A stretch of DNA of 64,000 bases from Acinetobacter brisouioides (GTDB lineage: Bacteria; Pseudomonadota; Gammaproteobacteria; Pseudomonadales; Moraxellaceae), in the NCBI RefSeq assembly GCF_004331075.1, contig NZ_SJNX01000006.1, forward strand, positions 186,001 through 250,000, given 5' to 3'. The notes under the pieces are model-generated. The model saw only the letters and a list, made by a program, of their open reading frames with translations. It was not told the origin of the DNA and ran no database searches. The position numbers and the translations under genes are program-made. Shown here one piece after another: positions 18,724 to 27,275 of the stretch. Numbering within the stretch: the first letter of the stretch is position 1; every line of letters begins with the position of its first letter.

Positions 18724-18966
18724 GCCATCTGATATGAAACGATCTTTGAGCTTATATTCATGAATAACCCGATCCATATGCCGAGTAATAATCATCTGGA
18801 TCAATTGAGGAGATGTGACTTCTTCTAAATTTTTTCCTGGTGCAGCAAAAGGTAGAATCTCCCGCATCGTTCTTGCTTCTGTACGAGGTAAATTTAAATA
18901 TTCACTGATAATTAAGGATGTGAGCGTTTTACCTGATGAATATGTTCCCGTTAAACCAATCCGCAT
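18724..18966 (-). pseudogene. P-loop ATPase/kinase (NadR/AAA_28-like), N-terminal fragment
   Basis: The frame starts at ATG 18966 and reads MRIGLTGTYSSGKT, a Walker A motif (GTYSSGKT), then RTEARTMREILPFA and DRFISDG. This resembles the N-terminal third of NadR-like or AAA_28 ATPases. It breaks off at about residue 80, where the DNA becomes IS481 sequence, so the Walker B region and the rest are lost. The original function cannot be stated. Confidence 0.6.
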
Positions 18967-19052
18967 TTGTATAACCTTATAGCATTTATTATTAGATTGA
19001 ATTTTTGAAGCCTATTAGCGTTCTAACAGGCTTCCTGGTTTATTTGTTGTTA

Positions 19053-19670
19053 TTAGGCAATTAGTTTTTCAAGATCATCAATCACTTCGCCTTTTGTTTT
19101 TTCATAATCATTATTTAAAACGGTAGGTGAAATATGAATGGTTTCAATGTCTGTAATACCAATAAATTTTAGCCAATCTTGTAAATAAGGTGTCGCAAAG
19201 TCAGAACCAAAGTTTTCTGGGATACCTTCGTAGTACACACCACTCGCAATCACAAGGTAAGCTTTTTTGCCAGTCAATAGCCCTGTATAGCCCTGATTCA
19301 TATCAAAACCAAATGACCAGCCAGGTTGGGTGACGACATCAATCAGCTGTTTTAAAATATAGGGAATATTGTTATTCCATAATGGAACGTTGAACACATA
19401 AATGTCTGCTGAGGCAAAGCGATCATAGACGGCTTTAATTTCTGTCCATGCTGCTTTTTCTGTAGAGTTTGCATCTTGGCCTGTAAATAATGCCATTTTT
19501 GCACCAACAGCATTTTTATCAAAAGCAGGGAGGCTACCTTCAAAAAGATCAAACTCATCAATCACTAAATCTGAATGCTTATCTTGAAGTTTGGCAATCA
19601 CTTGTTTGGCAATCAATAAAGATTGACTATTTTCCCCACGAGTTGATGAGTTGATGTGTAATAGTTTCAT
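19053..19670 (-). CDS. azoR: FMN-dependent NADH:quinone reductase / azoreductase
   Basis: A 205-residue flavodoxin-fold enzyme that reduces quinones and azo compounds with NADH. It starts MKLLHINSSTRGENSQS, the FMN phosphate-binding loop. NVPLWNNNIPYILKQLIDVVTQPGWSF matches the AzoR pattern of substrate-pocket and dimer residues (usually MYNFxIPxxLK). AGGAT lies ahead of ATG 19670. It follows an SDR gene on the same strand with 91 bp between them, and both are divergent from a TetR gene, suggesting a regulated unit for quinone, aldehyde or electrophile detoxification. The family is firm; the natural substrate is unknown. Confidence 0.9.
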   Translation of the reverse strand: MKLLHINSSTRGENSQSLLIAKQVIAKLQDKHSDLVIDEFDLFEGSLPAFDKNAVGAKMALFTGQDANSTEKAAWTEIKAVYDRFASADIYVFNVPLWNNNIPYILKQLIDVVTQPGWSFGFDMNQGYTGLLTGKKAYLVIASGVYYEGIPENFGSDFATPYLQDWLKFIGITDIETIHISPTVLNNDYEKTKGEVIDDLEKLIA

Positions 19671-19761
19671 AATATCCTCTGGATTTCACAGATTAAAAAA
19701 GCAGTAATAAATATTTTTTGGTTTATTAAAATTTTATGATTAAAAAGGAATTTCCTTATTT

Positions 19762-20463
19762 TTAAGCAGCTTTGAGTGCTCTTCCGCATAAAACAGTTGT
19801 TCGATCTTTTTGCTGATGTAATTCCCAAAATTGATCAGCAACGGCTTCTGGCGCGATGGTATATAACTTATTCTCAGCACCTGAAGTTCCTTCAACAAAC
19901 CCATTTACAATGACTTGACCTATATAGACCTGTAAATTTTTTAAAGAATGTGCAAGCAAATTTGTGGTTTTATATTGTGATGCAACTGCAATTGATAACG
20001 CTGCATATTCTTGAGCAATCATATCAATCTCATTCAAATCGAGTGCAAACACTCCATTTGTAGATAAGATACTGCCTTGATTATTTTTTAAGTCATTCAG
20101 GCAAGCCTGTACAGTCGCAATATAACTTGAGACACGTAAGTGAAAGCTTTTCGTGAGATCAGATGGATTAATGGTAAGTAGATCACCTTCAATATCATGG
20201 AATGCATTCCAATGAATATTTTTGATTTCGCCAAACTGATTTTTAATTTCATGAATAAGTTTAGGAATTTCTTCAGTTTTACTTAGGTCACTACAAAAAA
20301 AATGGGCATCGATATTTGCTAATTGAAGTTCTAATACCTGTTCTTCTAGTTTTTCTTTATTTCGAGCAACTAAACCAACGATATAGCCTTCTTGACCAAA
20401 TCGATAAGCCAGTGCTCTAGAAATACCTAGCCCATAGCCGAAAATTATAATATTGTTTTTCAT
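19762..20463 (-). CDS. Short-chain dehydrogenase-like protein lacking the YxxxK motif
   Basis: 233 residues with a Rossmann start (IIIFGYGLGISRALAYRFGQEG) and VGLVARNKEKLEEQ, as in SDR proteins of the YdfG/Rv type. NADP-type basic residues follow the second strand. The usual catalytic YxxxK is not visible: the corresponding segment reads EYAALSIAVASQYK, with serine where lysine is expected, and the serine partner lies in SILSTNG. It may be a divergent or non-classical SDR or a cofactor-binding protein. It is the first gene of a two-gene unit with azoR and is divergent from tetR across a 77-bp operator region. Confidence 0.75.
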   Translation of the reverse strand: MKNNIIIFGYGLGISRALAYRFGQEGYIVGLVARNKEKLEEQVLELQLANIDAHFFCSDLSKTEEIPKLIHEIKNQFGEIKNIHWNAFHDIEGDLLTINPSDLTKSFHLRVSSYIATVQACLNDLKNNQGSILSTNGVFALDLNEIDMIAQEYAALSIAVASQYKTTNLLAHSLKNLQVYIGQVIVNGFVEGTSGAENKLYTIAPEAVADQFWELHQQKDRTTVLCGRALKAA

Positions 20464-20475
20464 TATTAAGTTCCA

Positions 20476-20499
20476 AAATCCAACGAATTAGTTGGATTT
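20476..20499. promoter_or_regulatory. TetR-type operator between SDR and tetR
   Basis: AAATCCAAC-GAATTA-GTTGGATTT is a perfect 9-bp inverted repeat with a 6-bp spacer in the 77-bp divergent region. TATAAT at 20506-20511 is a likely -10 box for the rightward tetR transcript. The symmetry and position fit autoregulation by the TetR protein encoded at 20541. Confidence 0.65.
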
Positions 20500-20540
20500 G
20501 TGCTTTATAATATACTTTTTTATGGTTTGCAAGAGGAAAA

Positions 20541-21128
20541 ATGATGTCTTGGGATACAGAAGGAACTAAACAAAAGATTTTGAATGCAGCAGTGATTGAG
20601 TTTGCAAAACATGGGCCAGATGGCACAACGATTGATAAAATCGCCAAGATTGCTGGGGTAAATAAAGAAAGAATTTATAATTATTTTGGTGCTAAAAGAG
20701 ATCTTTTTGATGCAGTTTTACGCAATGAATTGGTTAAAGTTGCTAAATTAGTGCCTATTCAATCAATATCAGAAGAAGACTTATCTGAATATGCAGGTCG
20801 AGCTTATGATTATCATTGCGAACATCCCGAGCTTAGTCGTTTATTACTTTGGGAAGGGTTAATTTATGATGGAGAAGTCCCAAATGAAGAAATTCGCAGA
20901 AAAAATTATGATTATAAAATTCAAGCAGTTTTTGATGCGCAACAACAAGGAAAAGTAACCAATAGTATTGAACCAAGCTATTTAGCATTTTTGATTTTAG
21001 CAATTGCAAATAGTTGGTTTATGTTGCCACAAGTTGCAAGAATGTTTACTTCATTAGAAGATATGGGTAATCATGAGAAACGTAGAGAAATGATCATTAA
21101 AGCGACTAAGAAATTAATATTACGGTAG
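20541..21128 (+). CDS. TetR-family regulator
   Basis: 195 residues. The DNA-binding part is clear: TKQKILNAAVIEFAKHGPDGTTIDKIAKIAGVNKERIYNYFGAKRDLF. The C-terminal part is a helical ligand domain with a TetR_C-like segment. Two adjacent ATG codons (20541 and 20544) follow GAGGAAAA. It is divergent from the SDR-azoR pair, with a 24-bp palindromic site between them, so it most likely represses that pair and itself. The inducer is unknown but probably electrophilic or aromatic, given azoR. Gene decay begins immediately 3' of it. Confidence 0.88.
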   Translation: MMSWDTEGTKQKILNAAVIEFAKHGPDGTTIDKIAKIAGVNKERIYNYFGAKRDLFDAVLRNELVKVAKLVPIQSISEEDLSEYAGRAYDYHCEHPELSRLLLWEGLIYDGEVPNEEIRRKNYDYKIQAVFDAQQQGKVTNSIEPSYLAFLILAIANSWFMLPQVARMFTSLEDMGNHEKRREMIIKATKKLILR

Positions 21129-21162
21129 GTATCATTGATATACTGCAGTTTAGAAATGCAGG

Positions 21163-21384
21163 TATATTGGTCGACAATATGCAACGGTAGACAATACCGA
21201 TACGTTCCCTAAAACTTATCAGGGCTTTCAACCCTTTTTTGTGATGGATGTTCGCACCAGTTATCAGTTAAATCACAACTGGAGTGCAGCCGCAGGGGTT
21301 GATAATTTAAATAATTCTAAATATTTTTTATATCATCCATTTCCTGAGCGAACCTTCTATGCAGAAGTGAAATATACATATTAA
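21163..21384 (+). pseudogene. TonB-dependent receptor, C-terminal remnant
   Basis: An open frame without a start encodes YIGRQYATVDNTDTFPK, then GFQPFFVMDVRTSYQLNHNWSAAAGVDNLNNSKYFLYHPFPERTF and ends AEVKYTY-stop. These are the last beta strands of a TonB-dependent outer-membrane receptor, including the VDNLNNSKY turn and the C-terminal aromatic that BAM recognises. Everything upstream, about 600 codons, is missing. The 5' junction lies 35 bp after tetR, which marks a recombination boundary. Confidence 0.8.
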
Positions 21385-21642
21385 AAATAAACCTCTTCAA
21401 TGTTTTATCCGCTAAATGTACGGTAAATGCAAACCCAAGTTCTGCGGATAAAACTATTGTGCATACCACTCAGTATTGGAATCAAAAGTGGTGATATTTC
21501 CACGTTTGATTAGAATTTGGTTATAAAAAGACCATTTCGTTGTGTGGTATTTTTTCAGTGCAGGCTGATTCATCTCAGAATTATAGAGTTGCTGCCACAC
21601 CAGTGAAACCTGCTTGAGTCAAGCGGGTTTCACCGATGTTTA
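21385..21642. other. Gene-free stretch with a strong hairpin
   Basis: No coding region is recognised. At 21603-21633, GTGAAACC-T-GCTTGA and TCAAGC-G-GGTTTCAC form an almost perfect 15-bp stem (one G-U pair); a real loop would use the central bases. No T-run follows directly, so it may be the left half of a double terminator with the hairpin at 21643. Confidence 0.45.
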
Positions 21643-21675
21643 CTCATTGGTGACTTCCAATGAGGGCTTTTTTAT
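21643..21675 (+). terminator. Rho-independent terminator
   Basis: CTCATTGG (21643-21650) and CCAATGAG (21657-21664) form a perfect 8-bp stem with a 6-base loop, followed by GGCTTTTTTATT. It probably terminated the TonB-receptor transcript that has been reduced to its 3' end. Confidence 0.7.
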
Positions 21676-21781
21676 TCTGCTAAAATAAAAACAGGTGTTT
21701 TTATATAAAATTTATTCACACACAACTTTAGATTGTTGGCTTAACCATTGTCTAGGTCGAAATAAAGATGACTTAGCAAAA

Positions 21782-22831
21782 TTAAGGTGTGTAAGTATCT
21801 ATTTTAGTAGGCGTTAATAAAAAACTCATTAAGTCTCGACCCACGACTAATGGACCTTGATAATTTACCTTGGTACGTTGGATTAACACCTTATCAGGAA
21901 TACCAATTATTTTAGATGAAACTCCATTTACAATGTGACTATATACTGCCAGTTTAGGTTTGGTTTGATTAAAAATTTCACCTGCCTCTCGAGGATTAGT
22001 ATGATGAGCATACACTTGTGGCACGGCATGAGTATCTTGAAATTCGGCTACTTCATGTATCAATAAATCAACACCTTTGCCGTATTTAAATATATTCGCA
22101 GTGGGAATTGTATCGCCACTTATCACGACTGAACGTCCAGCATAATCCACTCTATAACCTAGCGCAGGTCGAATAGCGCCATGATGGTCATGTTCAACTT
22201 TAAAGGCTGTAACGACTACGCCATTTTGATTAAAAACAACACCACCTTCTTCAGGAAATTCATGAGCAACAATATTAGTCGTCTCTTTTTTTAGCTCACC
22301 ATCTGCGACTCTAACTCGAATATCATCTGCATGGGCTATCTTCAAGCCTTCTACTAAAGCACGGGCACCAGTGGGTCCATATACATTAAAATCACCTTGA
22401 CGACCTCCAAAAGCAGGTATGTAACCTGTCATCCACATATCACTAAGACCATTGACATGGTCGGAATGATAATGGGTTAAAAAAACACCATCAATCTTTC
22501 CTAACGGTATACCTGCTTGGGTTAAACGAATGACTGCTCCCCGTCCTGCATCAAAAACAAGATTATAGCCTCCAGCTTGTACCAATGTAGACATACCAAA
22601 ACGTTGTTCACTCGGGACAGGGCTACCTGTTCCCAATAAAGTTACACGCATTTCATCTTTATTAGGGGCAATATGGGCAGGATGGGTACTAGCAAGGTGC
22701 AAATATTCATTATTACTCGTTACTGCTTTACTCCTGTCTTGTGAAACAAATGTATGGGTGTGAGCACAAGCAGTGAATAGTAAAGGTAGAGTAAGACCAT
22801 AAGCTACTGTTAATATTGTTTTTTTATTCAT
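21782..22831 (-). CDS. MBL-fold metallo-hydrolase, predicted lipoprotein
   Basis: 349 residues with a lipoprotein signal: a hydrophobic stretch ending LPLLFTAC, giving lipid-modified Cys22. The mature part is a metallo-beta-lactamase fold: VTLLGTGSPVPS, FDAGRGAVIRL, the zinc motif THYHSDH at 119-125, ISGDT and a late histidine segment (VYAHHTNPREAG, YSHIV). The pattern is that of the RNase Z-like/arylsulfatase-like MBL hydrolases that act on phosphodiesters or lactones outside the cytoplasm. The substrate is not deducible. A divergent LysR gene lies 472 bp away and may regulate it. Confidence 0.85.
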   Translation of the reverse strand: MNKKTILTVAYGLTLPLLFTACAHTHTFVSQDRSKAVTSNNEYLHLASTHPAHIAPNKDEMRVTLLGTGSPVPSEQRFGMSTLVQAGGYNLVFDAGRGAVIRLTQAGIPLGKIDGVFLTHYHSDHVNGLSDMWMTGYIPAFGGRQGDFNVYGPTGARALVEGLKIAHADDIRVRVADGELKKETTNIVAHEFPEEGGVVFNQNGVVVTAFKVEHDHHGAIRPALGYRVDYAGRSVVISGDTIPTANIFKYGKGVDLLIHEVAEFQDTHAVPQVYAHHTNPREAGEIFNQTKPKLAVYSHIVNGVSSKIIGIPDKVLIQRTKVNYQGPLVVGRDLMSFLLTPTKIDTYTP

Positions 22832-23303
22832 AACTTTTCCTTGTTTAGCTCTTAAATACAGAGTCCGAAATACTTCATCATTAATTGTATGACTTATTCA
22901 GAAGTATGAATAGCCACCAATTTTGTAGACATCTTTACGTAACACCTAGACTGCCACCAATCACATAAACATTTTAATTGGTGAATAACAGGAAAAAACC
23001 CAGACATCCTGCCTGAGTTTTTTCCTATTTGCGTCTAGGGTCAACTCCTGTCATACCTCACGATCCTGATGCGAGAACTTATTATTTTTGTTTGATGTTC
23101 CAGAACGTCCAGTTCCTCAATGAGTTCAGAATAAGAAATTTGACCCAGCTTAAATATGGAACGATTATCCCCTCTACTTGTGAGATATAGCTTACAGTAC
23201 TAAAAAAGGCATGTAATAATATCAATATTAGATACAATCATCCTTTCTGAATGAATGTATTTCTAAATTAAGAAAAGCATATTGTGATTGTGGAATAATT
23301 GAC
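22832..23303. other. Gene-free region with an sRNA-like repeated element
   Basis: No protein gene is seen. On the minus strand, bases from about 23136 down to 23042 match a segment at 42454-42540 (plus strand). This is followed by a stem-loop with a T-tract at 22993-23024: AACTCAGGCA pairs with TGTCTGGGTT (two G-U pairs at the RNA level), then TTTTTTCC. The layout, a conserved body followed by an intrinsic terminator, looks like a small-RNA gene or a repeated extragenic element. Confidence 0.45.
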
Positions 23304-24203
23304 ATGTTTAAGCTAGACAGCAAACTTCTTGAGATTTTTTATTATATTTACAAGTATAAGAATGTTTCTGCAGCGGCTGAAACTTTGGGGCTGAGTCAGC
23401 CTGCAGTGAGCAACTGTCTCAATAAAATTAGAACACATTTTAATGACCCCCTATTTTTGCGCGTGGGCAATGAAATGGTACCCACCGAGTTAGCTAAGCA
23501 ATTATTTTCTCCGATCAGTGAAATTATTGGCAAGATTGAAAGTGTGAATAATTTTAAAGTTGATTTTACTCCGAATCATTCTGACCAGTTATTTAGTATT
23601 GCTATGACCGACGTGTCACATCTAGTGTTGTTGCCAAAGCTCACCAAATACTTAAAACAATATGCTCCCTCTATTCGATTAAAAGTTCGCCCAATCAGCC
23701 GTGAAACCAGCTATCAGATGGCTAATGGTGAAATTGATTTAGCCATTGGCTTTTTACCAGAGTTTGATCAAGGCTTTTATCAGCAACAATTATTTTCCCA
23801 ATATTATGTGGTTATTAGCCGCAAGGATCATCCACGAATTCAATCTGACTATCTAGATATTGAAACCTACATTCGTGAGTCGCATGTCGATGTGGATACT
23901 AGTATTGGTCATTACCACATTGAAAATGAATTAATCAGCCGAGGTCTAAAGCGTAATATTTTAATGACCTTACCGAGTTATCTTGGTGTTGGGCTAGTTG
24001 TACAAGAAACTGATGCTATTGCCACGATTCCTTATTATCTCAGTGAGGTTTTACTCTCGCGGGGTAATCTGAAAATATTACAAGCACCCTTAGACTTCCC
24101 GACTTATCCTGTACGACAATACTGGCATACCTCTTGTCATCATCAGAGCAGTAACCAGTGGTTAAGAAAAGTGATATTTGATTTATTCAGCGCACTTCCT
24201 TAG
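23304..24203 (+). CDS. LysR-family regulator
   Basis: 299 residues. The N-terminal winged helix is evident (KLLEIFYYIYKYKNVSAAAETLGLSQPAVSNCLNKIRTHFNDPLFLRVG), followed by a periplasmic-binding-like effector domain. The spelling DPLFLR after the helix is typical of the NodD/LinR/PnbR-like branch, which often controls hydrolase and aromatic-compound genes. It is divergent from the MBL-fold hydrolase, its most plausible target. IS3 debris follows about 160 bp downstream. Confidence 0.88.
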   Translation: MFKLDSKLLEIFYYIYKYKNVSAAAETLGLSQPAVSNCLNKIRTHFNDPLFLRVGNEMVPTELAKQLFSPISEIIGKIESVNNFKVDFTPNHSDQLFSIAMTDVSHLVLLPKLTKYLKQYAPSIRLKVRPISRETSYQMANGEIDLAIGFLPEFDQGFYQQQLFSQYYVVISRKDHPRIQSDYLDIETYIRESHVDVDTSIGHYHIENELISRGLKRNILMTLPSYLGVGLVVQETDAIATIPYYLSEVLLSRGNLKILQAPLDFPTYPVRQYWHTSCHHQSSNQWLRKVIFDLFSALP

Positions 24204-24362
24204 CCAGAAACTCATGTTATTGAAAGATGCGATGAGCTTGTAGAGAAATACGGTCATTTTTTAATACAAATTTATAGAAAACAGTGAATTGCTTTTCAGT
24301 AATTTGGACATGAAGCAACCTCATTTTGGCGTCCAGTATTTTCTTGATCCTAGCCAAAATAA

Positions 24363-25534
24363 TGGACAATGCTTCCCTCTAAAGCTAACGTAACGTTAAC
24401 TTTGGAGATGTAAAAATGGCTAAATGCTTTAGTCCAGAATTTAAACAGCAAGCAATAGATAGATTATGCACTTTCGAATTCACATGAGTCTGTAGCTAAA
24501 ATCGCCCAAAAATTAGGGTCGGCTATTCAACATTAGATAAATGGATTCGTGAAGCTAACCCAACAGGTTCAAGCAAACGTCAACTCTCACCAGAACAACA
24601 GCGTATTTTAGATTTAGAAAGGAAGTCAAACAACTCAGGGAAGCCAATGATATCTTAAAAAAGGCGCATGTGTACTTTCTGACAGATCACGCCAAGAAAA
24701 GTACACGTTAATTCAATATTTGATATAAAAGCTGTCACGGTATCTTCTGCTTGTAAATTCTTAGACATCAGCACTTCAGACTATTATCTTGGCGGAAGCG
24801 ACAGATTCACGCTACTCAGAAATATACTGATTTAAAAGCTGTATATTGGCAGCATCATGCACGATTAGGAGCACCTTCATTGGTTCATGATATGCATGAT
24901 CTAGGTTACGATATGAGTGAATGTACCGTTGGAAGAATGTTGAGAAAGCTCGGTTTACGCAGCAAGATTGCACGTAAATATAAGCATACAACAGATTCAA
25001 ATCATCGCTTGCCCACAGCACCAAATTTGCTGGATCGCCAATTTACAGTCATGCAGCCAAATCTTGCGAAGCAATGATTCTCAAGACAAGAGACATTACT
25101 TATATCCGCACCAAAGAAGGTTGGTTGTACTTATGTGTGATGCTAGATTTATTTAGTTGTCGAATTGTCGGTTGGCAAACTAGCCATCGTATAGATCGTC
25201 AACTGGTATGCGATGCATTTAATTATGCACTGGCACGACAAGGCTATCTAACAGGTGGGATGGTGCATTCCCTTGCGTAGCTTCAGTCGCTACTCATGGG
25301 ATAATGCTGTAACGGAAAGCTTTTTTCATACCTTAAAAGCTCATGTGGTGTACGGTAATGTGTTTACTACCCGAAAAGAAGCCAATTCTGTCTTGTTTGA
25401 ATATATTGAGATTTACTACAATCGAATTAGACGACATTCTGCAAATGGCTGCTTAAGCCCAGAAGCCTTTGAACAGAAATATTTTAAAAATTTAGAGGGA
25501 TCGGCTGTCCACAATACTGTCTAAGATCAGTCCA
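24363..25534 (+). mobile_element. Degraded IS3-family insertion sequence
   Basis: About 1.17 kb, close to the normal length for the family. It is bounded by TGGAC (24363) and GTCCA (25530-25534), which could be the ends of short terminal repeats. OrfA starts at ATG 24417 behind TTTGGAGATG and encodes AKCFSPEFKQQAIDRL-like helix-turn-helix sequence, then DKWIREANPTGSSKRQLSP and a leucine-rich coiled coil, but it contains several frameshifts. OrfB pieces follow: the YIEIYYNRIRRH stretch and the IRTKEGWLYLCVMLDLFSC integrase-core strand. The element cannot make transposase without repair. A shorter copy of its 3' end lies at 15265. Confidence 0.8.
24417..25524 (+). pseudogene. IS3-family OrfAB transposase, multiple frameshifts
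   Basis: The reading frame must shift several times. OrfA is broken near 24480, 24520 and 24630. OrfB then runs in pieces: HARLGAPSLVHDMHDLGYDMSECTVGRMLRKLGLRSK (about 24860-25020), IRTKEGWLYLCVMLDLFSCRIVGWQTSHRIDRQLV (about 25095-25250), and SWDNAVTESFFHTLKAHVVYGNVFT followed by the tail (25255-25524). The piece WDNAVTESFFHTLK carries the DDE glutamate and the lysine after it. The residues linking the second and third pieces are damaged near 25255. Confidence 0.8.
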
Positions 25535-25702
25535 GACTTTCTTTTTAAACAACCAACCACCTTACTTCATTGAGAAAGTGAGAGCATTCATGATATCTAA
25601 TGATTTTTAAGATCGCATAAGACATCATATGGAATGCGCTATATTCTCATCTAAAAGATATGTTCACTTTCAGGTGAGGTTTCCTGATCAGGAAGATACT
25701 TT

Positions 25703-26299
25703 TTAATTTGCTTTATTGATCTTCAACAATCTCCCTAAAGTCATTTCATACAAATAAATGAATAGCTGAGTGAATTGATCACCAATTTTTTTCCAGACTG
25801 GCTCCATCAGTAAAGCGACGCTGATTGACAAGATAAACGCACCAACCATATCGAATGGAAAATGTACGCCGATATATATCCGTGCCCACGCTACAGTCCA
25901 TGCCATTATAAAAATAGCCCAACCAATTAAATACTTACGAGACAGTAAAAAAGTGACTGCGATTGAGCTAAATAATGTCATGTGATCACTAGGAAATGAT
26001 GGATCAGATACATGATCAATCAGTGTTCGACCGATCCCCATCATAAACGGGCGAGGATGTGGATAAACATGACCAATAATTTGAGCAACACCTAATGCCA
26101 ATAAAGCCACACATACGGATTTCAGCGCAATTTGCTTTTGAATACGATCACCAATAGCCCAGTATGCCAGCAGAAATAGCGGTATCAGATATAACAAATC
26201 ATTGGCAATAAAAATTGCAAGATGAATCGTCGATAAATGAGCAATAGGGCTGGCATTAATAGCCAAAAAAAGTTGCAGATTGAAGGGTTCTAATGACAT
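25703..26299 (-). CDS. PAP2-family (undecaprenyl-diphosphatase-like) membrane phosphatase
   Basis: 198 residues with about six membrane segments. The three PAP2 motifs are visible: PHPRPF, SFPSDHMT and ARIYIGVHFPFD, which holds the catalytic histidine and aspartate. This fits BcrC/YbjG-type enzymes that dephosphorylate undecaprenyl diphosphate or lipid phosphates at the outer face of the inner membrane. It is the last gene of a leftward set with a COG4705-type protein and a two-component system, so it may be part of an envelope response. Lipid A dephosphorylation is an alternative role. Confidence 0.82.
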   Translation of the reverse strand: MSLEPFNLQLFLAINASPIAHLSTIHLAIFIANDLLYLIPLFLLAYWAIGDRIQKQIALKSVCVALLALGVAQIIGHVYPHPRPFMMGIGRTLIDHVSDPSFPSDHMTLFSSIAVTFLLSRKYLIGWAIFIMAWTVAWARIYIGVHFPFDMVGAFILSISVALLMEPVWKKIGDQFTQLFIYLYEMTLGRLLKINKAN

Positions 26300-26317
26300 C
26301 TTACTTTCCTTGATCTG

Positions 26318-27139
26318 CTAATCTTTTAAAATTTGAAAATCTGCATTTTGTGCTAAGCGACGGTTATGTTGAATGTGTGACAACACGATTAAGATAGCCA
26401 TTACAGCTATAGCGATCAATGATGCATTGAGTGTCCCCAAATCCAGTCCACCTTTTGCCATCGGTTTTGTCAGGAAGTCACCAAAAGTTGCGCCAAATGG
26501 ACGAGTAAATACAAATGCAATCCAGAACAAAATGATATGATTCACTTTTGAGAATTTATGCAGCAGAATAACCAATGCAATAATGCCACCCGTTACCATT
26601 GAGCCTTGTAAATAACTTAGCCCCAAAGCATCTCCTAAAAAGTCACCGAATGCTGTACCTAAGCTGTTTGAGAACAAAATTGCGATCCAGTAATACAGTT
26701 CTTTTGGTAATTCATAGATTGGGTAGACTGACAAATTACGATATTTCTTATACCAAAAACTTAAAGCTGCCACCAAGCCAGAGAACAAGAGTAAGCTGCC
26801 TCCGGTATAGCCAAGATGCAAAGTACGATCAATGGCATCTGAAATTTCTGTTCCCAATGTAGTTGTCCCGATAATAACCAACCAGAACACAACAGGAATG
26901 AATTTTTTTAAACGAAGCTGTATTGCTAATACAATAAGAAAACCAATACCTGTAATCGCTATTCCTGTTAAATAGCCTAAATTAAGCGTTTGAGCGATAA
27001 AGTCCCCTAATGTTTCACCTAGGGTCGTTGCCACAATTTTCAGTAACCAGAATAGAGAAGTGACTTCAGCAACTTTATTGATTAAGGGAGTGTCTGAGCG
27101 ATTAGGGTCAGAATTCATTTTATGATTGATTGTGCGCAT
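26318..27139 (-). CDS. COG4705-like membrane protein with internal repeats
   Basis: 273 residues, hydrophobic throughout. An LGxxxGDFL-like motif recurs four times: TTLGETLGDFIAQTLNLGYL, TTLGTEISDAIDRTLHLGY, SLGTAFGDFLGDALGLSYL and PFGATFGDFLTKP, each followed by a membrane helix. This four-fold repeat is characteristic of COG4705 proteins, whose function I do not know. It ends 19 bp before the PAP2 gene and starts 137 bp after the histidine kinase gene, so all four genes may be co-transcribed or the pair may be the kinase's target. A later ATG at codon 8 is also possible. Confidence 0.7.
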   Translation of the reverse strand: MRTINHKMNSDPNRSDTPLINKVAEVTSLFWLLKIVATTLGETLGDFIAQTLNLGYLTGIAITGIGFLIVLAIQLRLKKFIPVVFWLVIIGTTTLGTEISDAIDRTLHLGYTGGSLLLFSGLVAALSFWYKKYRNLSVYPIYELPKELYYWIAILFSNSLGTAFGDFLGDALGLSYLQGSMVTGGIIALVILLHKFSKVNHIILFWIAFVFTRPFGATFGDFLTKPMAKGGLDLGTLNASLIAIAVMAILIVLSHIQHNRRLAQNADFQILKD

Positions 27140-27275
27140 TGTTAAAATTCCTGCTTACATCAGTTGAACGCGAACGAACGAATGTTGGTGTTACGATACG
27201 TTGCTGAAACTTAGCAGAAACTTAGCAGCTTCTATAAAAAAGATGTTATGTACACATTTTATGGATAAACCAGAT

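Noticed and set aside
25255..25524. Functional standalone transposase tail
   Set aside because: It is only the 3' third of the IS3 OrfB, following frameshifts, and lacks the first DDE residues.
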